NCBI RefSeq assembly: GCF_022811645.1
Contig: NZ_CP094534.1
Span: forward strand, 1,798,001 to 1,862,000
Direction: 5' to 3'
DNA: 64,000 nt
DNA from: Hymenobacter monticola
Lineage (GTDB): Bacteria > Bacteroidota > Bacteroidia > Cytophagales > Hymenobacteraceae
Shown: positions 59,821 through 64,000 of the stretch, piece after piece
Numbering within the stretch: the first letter of the stretch is position 1
How the letters are laid out: each line of letters starts with the position of its first letter
The notes under the pieces: model-generated
The model's input: the letters and a program-made list of their open reading frames with translations, nothing else
Database searches by the model: none
Told to the model about the DNA's origin: nothing
Made by a program: the position numbers and the translations under genes

Positions 59821-60375
59821 ATGAATACAAACCCTAATAACGCAGTGTCCTCGGCCGTGCCCGTGCTCGAAACCGAGCGGTTGCGCCTGCGCGGCTTCCG
59901 TGCCGATGACTTCGATACCTGGTTTGCCATCAGCCGCAACATTGATTATCACCGCTACTTCACCCCCGAGCCCATGCCGGCCGAGGAGGTGTGGAAGCTG
60001 CTGCTGCGCAGCGCCGGCCACTGGGCCGTGATGGGCTACGGCTTCTGGGCGGTGGAGGAAAAGGCCAGCGGCCGCTTCGTGGGCGGCATCGGCTTCCTCA
60101 ACCTCAAGCGCGACATCGACCCGCCCCTGGGCGACGCGCCCGAAATGGGCTGGGTCCTCGACCCCGGCATTCACGGCCGGGGCTACGCCACTGAGGGCGT
60201 GACGGCGGCTCTGGAATGGGCCGCCAGCCACTTCGGCCCGGTGCGCATGGTGTGCATCATGCACCCCGAGAATGTGCCCTCGCTGCGTGTGGCGGCGAGG
60301 TTTGGTTTCCAGGAATATGCGCAGACCACGTACCATGGCGCCCCCATTGTGTTGCTGGAACGGCCGGCGCAGTGA
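59821..60375 (+). CDS. GNAT family N-acetyltransferase
   Basis: A 184-residue RimJ/RimL-type acetyltransferase. LETERLRLRGFRADD opens it, and GWVLDPGIHGRGYATEGVTAAL is the acetyl-CoA-binding segment. HPENVPSLRVAARFGFQ completes the fold. Substrate unknown. Confidence 0.92.
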   Translation: MNTNPNNAVSSAVPVLETERLRLRGFRADDFDTWFAISRNIDYHRYFTPEPMPAEEVWKLLLRSAGHWAVMGYGFWAVEEKASGRFVGGIGFLNLKRDIDPPLGDAPEMGWVLDPGIHGRGYATEGVTAALEWAASHFGPVRMVCIMHPENVPSLRVAARFGFQEYAQTTYHGAPIVLLERPAQ

Positions 60376-60441
60376 GGTAAGAGTTGAAAGTTGAACTCCG
60401 GCCTGCCTCATCAAATTGACTTAACTCTTAACTCCCACCCC

Positions 60442-61209
60442 ATGCCTCCCCGCCCCTACATCCTCGCCGAAACCACCTGGAAAACCGTACAGGCCAATGC
60501 CTATCAGGTAGTGGTGCTGCCCTGGGGCGCCACCGAGGCCCACAATTACCACCTGCCCTACGCCACCGACAACCTGCAGGCCGACTACGTGGCGGCCGAG
60601 GCGGCGCGCAAGGCCTGGGAGCAGGGCGCCAAAGTGGTGGTGCTGCCTTGCATCCCCTTCGGCGTGAATACCGGCCAGCTCGACATTACGCTCGACATCA
60701 ACATGAGCCCGAGCACGCAGCTGGCGCTGCTGCGCGACGTGGTGCAGGTGCTGGCCCGGCAGGGCATCCCCAAGCTCGTCATCCTGAACGGGCACGGCGG
60801 CAACGACTTCCGCCAGATTTTGCGTGAGCTACAGGCCGAGTTTCCGACGGTATTCTTGAGCACGCTCAACTGGTTTCGGGCCGCCGACCGCAACCAGTAT
60901 TTCTCCGCGCCCGGCGACCACGCCGACGAGCTGGAAACCAGCGCCATGCTGCACATCGCGCCCAATTTGGTGAGCCCCCTCAGCGAAGCTGGCGACGGGG
61001 CCGCCAAGCAGTTTCGCATTGCGGCCCTGCGCCAGGGCTGGGCCTGGGCCCAACGCGAGTGGAGCCAGGTTTCGGCCGATACCGGCGTGGGCAACCCCGC
61101 CGCCGCCACGGCCGAAAAAGGCGCTGCTTTTCTGGAAGCTTGCACCACCAACATTGCGCAGTTTTTGGTGGAGCTGGCTGCCGCCGACCCGCAGGATTTG
61201 TATGAGTAG
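60442..61209 (+). CDS. Creatininase family amidohydrolase
   Basis: A 255-residue metal-dependent hydrolase. VVLPWGATEAHNYHLPYATD carries Glu/His/Asp ligands, and LVILNGHGGNDF with PGDHADELETS completes the binuclear site of creatininase/MftE-like proteins. The substrate may be creatinine or another cyclic amide. Start at 60442. A short TTAACTCTTAACTC-type repeat precedes it. Confidence 0.9.
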   Translation: MPPRPYILAETTWKTVQANAYQVVVLPWGATEAHNYHLPYATDNLQADYVAAEAARKAWEQGAKVVVLPCIPFGVNTGQLDITLDINMSPSTQLALLRDVVQVLARQGIPKLVILNGHGGNDFRQILRELQAEFPTVFLSTLNWFRAADRNQYFSAPGDHADELETSAMLHIAPNLVSPLSEAGDGAAKQFRIAALRQGWAWAQREWSQVSADTGVGNPAAATAEKGAAFLEACTTNIAQFLVELAAADPQDLYE

Positions 61210-61292
61210 ATTCAGGAAGAGTTAGCGGTGAATAATTAACACCAAGCAGTATCCACTGTTTATTGCTACCTATTCACTGTTTAACTGATTTC

Positions 61293-61931
61293 ATGACCAC
61301 CCAATTCGATAGTGTGATTTTTGACCTCGACGGCACCCTATGGGATGCTTCTGAGGCCATTGCCCGGGCGTTCCAGGCGGCCAAAAACAGCGTCGACTAC
61401 ATCGAGAACGACGTGACCCTGGCCCAGGTGCAGGCCGTGACAGGCCAGCCCTACACCGTGGTGTATGAGCGGCTGTTTCCGAAGCTGCCGGCCGACAAGC
61501 TCGACGAATACCGCGCCCTCTGCGCCCGGCACGAGCTCACGGCGGCCGAGGAGCACGGCGGCGCGCCCTACCCCGGCCTCGAAGACGCGCTGCGCTACCT
61601 GCGCGAGAAGGGGTACCGGCTGTTCATCGTCAGCAACTGCCAGCTGGGCTACGTGGAAGCCTTTTTCAAGCACAGCGGGCTGGGACATTTCTTTGAAGGG
61701 CACCAGTGTTTCGGAACCAAGCTGCTGCCCAAGGCCGACAACATCCGCGAAGTGGTGACTCAATACGGCTTGCGGGCGCCCGTGTACGTGGGCGACACGC
61801 CCGGCGACCTCGCCGCCAGCCAGGGCGCGGGCGTGCCGTTCATCTTCGCCACCTACGGCTTTGGGCAGGTGAGCGAAGCCGAAGCGCCCGTGCGCATTCA
61901 GCAGCCCGCCGACCTGCGGCGGGTGCTTTAA
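61293..61931 (+). CDS. HAD family hydrolase (phosphatase-like)
   Basis: A 212-residue cytosolic phosphatase. Motif I is DLDGTLWD, motif II SNC in LFIVSNCQ, motif III Lys in LLPKADN, and motif IV VGDTPGDLAASQ. It resembles phosphoglycolate phosphatases or beta-phosphoglucomutases. The ATG at 61293 gives the normal start. Confidence 0.92.
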   Translation: MTTQFDSVIFDLDGTLWDASEAIARAFQAAKNSVDYIENDVTLAQVQAVTGQPYTVVYERLFPKLPADKLDEYRALCARHELTAAEEHGGAPYPGLEDALRYLREKGYRLFIVSNCQLGYVEAFFKHSGLGHFFEGHQCFGTKLLPKADNIREVVTQYGLRAPVYVGDTPGDLAASQGAGVPFIFATYGFGQVSEAEAPVRIQQPADLRRVL

Positions 61932-61958
61932 AAAAACGGCGTCGGGGCTGCGCGGCCT

Positions 61959-61990
61959 TTTGCAGACCGTGTCGCAAATGCGTAGTTTTG
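61959..61990 (+). promoter_or_regulatory. Consensus Bacteroidota promoter of the lone DUF433 gene
   Basis: TTTG (61959-61962), 20 bases, TAGTTTTG (61983-61990), five bases before the ATG at 61996. It is the clearest promoter of the window and predicts a leaderless or nearly leaderless transcript. Confidence 0.75.
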
Positions 61991-61995
61991 ACGGA

Positions 61996-62391
61996 ATGAA
62001 GTTTCCGGCATTTTCCCGCATTACCGTTCACCCGTCTATTTGCAACGGGCAGCCCACTGTGCGCGGCCTGCGCTACCCCGTGTGGCAGGTGTTGGAATGG
62101 CTGGCCGCGGGCACCACGGAGTGTGAAATCCTGGCCCGGCACCCCGAGCTGGAAACCGAAGACCTGCGGGCCTGCCTGCTCTTCGCCGCCGAACGCCTCA
62201 AGCCCCTCGACCGCTCCGCGCCGGGCCCCGAAGACGAAAACTCGGAGGAGTGGATACTGAACCGGCAAAGCCAGTGGCTGGCCGAGCAGGAGTTTCTGAA
62301 GCAGCTCTGGGAGCGTAGCCCGGTGCCGGCCGAAGCGGGCACTGCACCGGCGCAGCCACAACAACTGCGGCCGCAAACGCTCCAAAAATGA
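61996..62391 (+). CDS. DUF433 domain protein without partner toxin
   Basis: A 131-residue protein. ITVHPSICNGQPTVRGLRYPVWQVLEWLAAGTT and ARHPELETEDLRACLLFAAERL are DUF433; a Gln/Glu/Ala-rich tail of about 55 residues is extra. The family is usually an antitoxin with DUF5615, as at 41403, but no toxin gene is next to this one. Start at 61996 is fixed by the promoter. Function is probably DNA-binding. Confidence 0.82.
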   Translation: MKFPAFSRITVHPSICNGQPTVRGLRYPVWQVLEWLAAGTTECEILARHPELETEDLRACLLFAAERLKPLDRSAPGPEDENSEEWILNRQSQWLAEQEFLKQLWERSPVPAEAGTAPAQPQQLRPQTLQK

Positions 62392-62417
62392 GCCGCTGCC
62401 AAGCTGAAATCGGTGCG

Positions 62418-62425
62418 TAGATTTG
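62418..62425 (+). promoter_or_regulatory. -7 box before the STAS-like gene
   Basis: TAGATTTG, exact TAnnTTTG, 45 bases before the ATG at 62471. No TTTG found at the right distance. Confidence 0.45.
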
Positions 62426-62470
62426 GGTGCTAAGCCGGCTGCCCCAGCGGGCGCCCGTATGCCCCCTGCC

Positions 62471-62905
62471 ATGTACCAGGAACTCGCGTCCACGTCTTTT
62501 CTGCAAGTTGCCTACCGGCCCGATTCGTGCCTGCTCATCGGCCGCTGGCTGTGCTCCATCACCGACGAGCAGCTGCGCGAAGGTTACGAAACCATGCGCC
62601 TGGCCGCGCAGGAACACGACTGCCGCCACTGGCTCATGGATGCCCGCCGCCGCACCGACCGCCGCCTCAACGGCCCCGAGTGGGTCGTCACCAGCTTTTT
62701 GCCCCGGGTGCAGCAGGAAATGGGCGGCAGGTTGTACGTGGCCTTTCTGGTGCTGCCCAACCACTTGGCCGAAATCGAAGCCGACCCCAACATGCCCGAA
62801 AAGTCGCCCGGCGCCTCGGCCCCTTTCCAGTACGCCCGCTTCATTGACGAAGGCGCCGCCAATGCCTGGCTCGACGAGAAGCGGCGCGGGAAGGCAGGGG
62901 AGTAG
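62471..62905 (+). CDS. STAS/SpoIIAA-like small protein
   Basis: A 144-residue soluble protein with DSCLLIGRWLCSITDEQLREGYETMRLAAQ, RHWLMDARRR, GPEWVVTSFLPRVQQEMG and a last helix NAWLDEK. The layout resembles SpoIIAA-like STAS proteins and the protein at 55910. Start at 62471 or 62459. Function unknown. Confidence 0.6.
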   Translation: MYQELASTSFLQVAYRPDSCLLIGRWLCSITDEQLREGYETMRLAAQEHDCRHWLMDARRRTDRRLNGPEWVVTSFLPRVQQEMGGRLYVAFLVLPNHLAEIEADPNMPEKSPGASAPFQYARFIDEGAANAWLDEKRRGKAGE

Positions 62906-62936
62906 GGCGGGGACGGGGACCCGGTTTGGCATGGGT

Positions 62937-63018
62937 TGTGGCGTGGACTCTGCGAGTCCGCGCCCGTCAGAGCATATAACCACACGCCCAGGCGCGGACT
63001 CGCAGAGTCCGCGCTACA
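62937..63018. repeat. Inverted palindrome pair (GTGGACTCTGCGAGTCCGCG family)
   Basis: 28-base arms 62937-62964 and 62991-63018 are nearly perfect inverse copies; each arm also contains its own palindrome GGACTCTGCGAGTCC. It lies between convergent genes. Confidence 0.88.
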
Positions 63019-63020
63019 AG

Positions 63021-64000
63021 TCACCGCTGGCTTTCCTGCGTTTGCATGGGCGTGGCCATTTCCACATTGGAGGCATTGGGGAAGGCCAGGAAGTGCGTGA
63101 CACGTGGCGGCTCCGGCCCGCTGTGGAGGCTCAGCAGCTGCGCTTCTACCACTTGGTCTTCCTTGGTGAAGCGGTGGTGCTGGCGCTGGTGTTCGCCCCA
63201 GGTGGCCACGTAGTAGAACTCGGTGAGGCGCGTGGGGTGGGCCACGTCGGCAAACATGCCGGCGCGCAGGGCGCCGTCGCGCAGGCGCAGGCGCTTGAGT
63301 TGCTCGGCCGCCGCGCGGAAGGCCGTCCACTTGGCGGGCTCCACGTGGTACTCAATCATAATCACCACGGGTCCGTCGTCGGGGTCGACGTCGCCTTCGG
63401 TTTTGGGGTCGGGCCAGTGCTCGGCAGGCGCCAGGTCGAGGCCCTCGGCCGGACGCATGGGGAAGGGCAGGGCCAGCACGGTGCTCGCCAGCATCCAGCC
63501 GGCGGCAATGAGCAGCGAGGTTTCCAGGCTGAGGCGGTCGGCCAGCTCGCCCCAGGCCAGGGCACCCAGCGACATTCCGGCCTGAAACACCAGCATGTAC
63601 ACGCTAATCACGCGCGCCTGCACCCAGCGCGGCACGTTCAGCTGCACGGTGGTGCTAAAGCTGGTCATCACCATCAGCCAGGCAATGCCGGAGAGGAACA
63701 TCACGGCATACAACAGGTAGATGTTGGCGATGAGCGCCAGGGCCGCGTTGGTGCCCACAAACATGAGCACGCCCAGTAGCACCCGCTGGTTAAAGCTCAG
63801 CCGCGAGCCCGCCCGGCCCATCAGAAACGCGCCCGTGACGGCACCCGCGCCCAGCCACGACAGCATCACGCCGTAGTGCCCCGAGCTCAGGTGCAGCCGC
63901 CGGGCAATGACCACCGACACCAGCGCCCACATGGCCGTGGCCCCAAACGAAAAAGCGAACGTGCGCACCAGCACCCCGTAGATGGCCGGCGAGTACTGCA
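63021..64000 (-). CDS. MFS_3-type exporter with C-terminal ABM-like domain (cut by window end)
   Basis: C-terminal 326 residues of a major-facilitator protein of the 'transmembrane secretion effector' kind (PF05977). Membrane segments include VMLSWLGAGAVTGAFLMGR, VLLGVLMFVGTNAALALI and WLMVMTSFSTTVQLNVPRWVQARVIS. After about residue 185 of this part comes a soluble ferredoxin-like domain (VVIMIEYHVEPAKWTAFRAAAEQLKRLRLRDGA), usual for this family and resembling antibiotic-biosynthesis monooxygenases. The frame continues unbroken to base 64000, so the true start lies outside. Substrate unknown. Confidence 0.88.
   Translation of the reverse strand, partial: QYSPAIYGVLVRTFAFSFGATAMWALVSVVIARRLHLSSGHYGVMLSWLGAGAVTGAFLMGRAGSRLSFNQRVLLGVLMFVGTNAALALIANIYLLYAVMFLSGIAWLMVMTSFSTTVQLNVPRWVQARVISVYMLVFQAGMSLGALAWGELADRLSLETSLLIAAGWMLASTVLALPFPMRPAEGLDLAPAEHWPDPKTEGDVDPDDGPVVIMIEYHVEPAKWTAFRAAAEQLKRLRLRDGALRAGMFADVAHPTRLTEFYYVATWGEHQRQHHRFTKEDQVVEAQLLSLHSGPEPPRVTHFLAFPNASNVEMATPMQTQESQR

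Noticed and set aside
1..64000. tRNA, rRNA, riboswitch or transposase genes
   Set aside because: I looked for clover-leaf arms with GGTTCGAATCC-type loops, rRNA words, known riboswitch cores and DDE or tyrosine/serine recombinase motifs and saw none. A covariance search could still find small RNAs.

Overview
The window is chromosomal DNA from a GC-rich member of the Bacteroidota, most like Hymenobacter or a close Cytophagales relative. The evidence is type IX secretion sorting domains on two proteins (the giant FG-GAP protein at 17177-25447 and the nuclease at 53669-55729), Bacteroidota-type promoters (TTTG, about 20 bases, TAnnTTTG), a SusA-type neopullulanase, a eukaryote-like NrdB, and many small families known mainly from this phylum. 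The genus is an inference from protein style; no 16S rRNA gene is present and I saw no tRNA gene.

Layout. 1-8.6 kb: starch/maltodextrin use, with an SLC45-type MFS permease (cut by the window edge), a GH13 amylase, a SusA-like neopullulanase and an alpha-glucan phosphorylase. LacI-type operator candidates lie in front of three of them. A GxxExxY (PD-(D/E)XK) gene enclosed by a perfect 22-bp inverted repeat sits inside this block. 8.6-17 kb: housekeeping and envelope genes (SRAP peptidase, RlpA, GH25 lysozyme, VF530, Hsp20, BamA/TamA-like protein). 17.2-25.4 kb: one giant secreted protein with 35 FG-GAP repeats arranged as 5 x 7. 25.7-30.5 kb: hemW, small genes, a decayed beta-barrel-like gene, and rpmA-rplU. 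30.9-37.6 kb: nrdB and nrdA, 3.3 kb apart, with DnaA-box-like sites in front of both.

37.7-42.7 kb is the most unusual part. An Abi_C-domain gene is followed by a run of small genes: three paralogous NTF2-fold (YbbC/YhhH-type) immunity proteins, a SUKH-3-like immunity protein, a DUF433/DUF5615 toxin-antitoxin pair, two small secreted proteins and one membrane protein. Every gap except the 4-base overlap inside the toxin-antitoxin pair holds one to three copies of the same hairpin, spaced about 80 bp apart. Most of the genes also have a -7-like box only a few bases before the start codon. I read this as a polyimmunity/defence array built from repeat-bounded cassettes. No toxin gene, integrase or transposase is in the window.

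42.9-64 kb: assorted metabolism, envelope and regulation, including an AraC regulator next to an SDR gene with three shared operator-like repeats, an azoreductase remnant, secreted beta-propeller proteins, an antiporter, a K+ channel, a T9SS-exported nuclease, GNAT enzymes, a TPM-domain protein, a creatininase-family hydrolase, a HAD phosphatase and an MFS_3 exporter cut by the window end. Several unrelated palindromic repeat families are scattered through the intergenic DNA.
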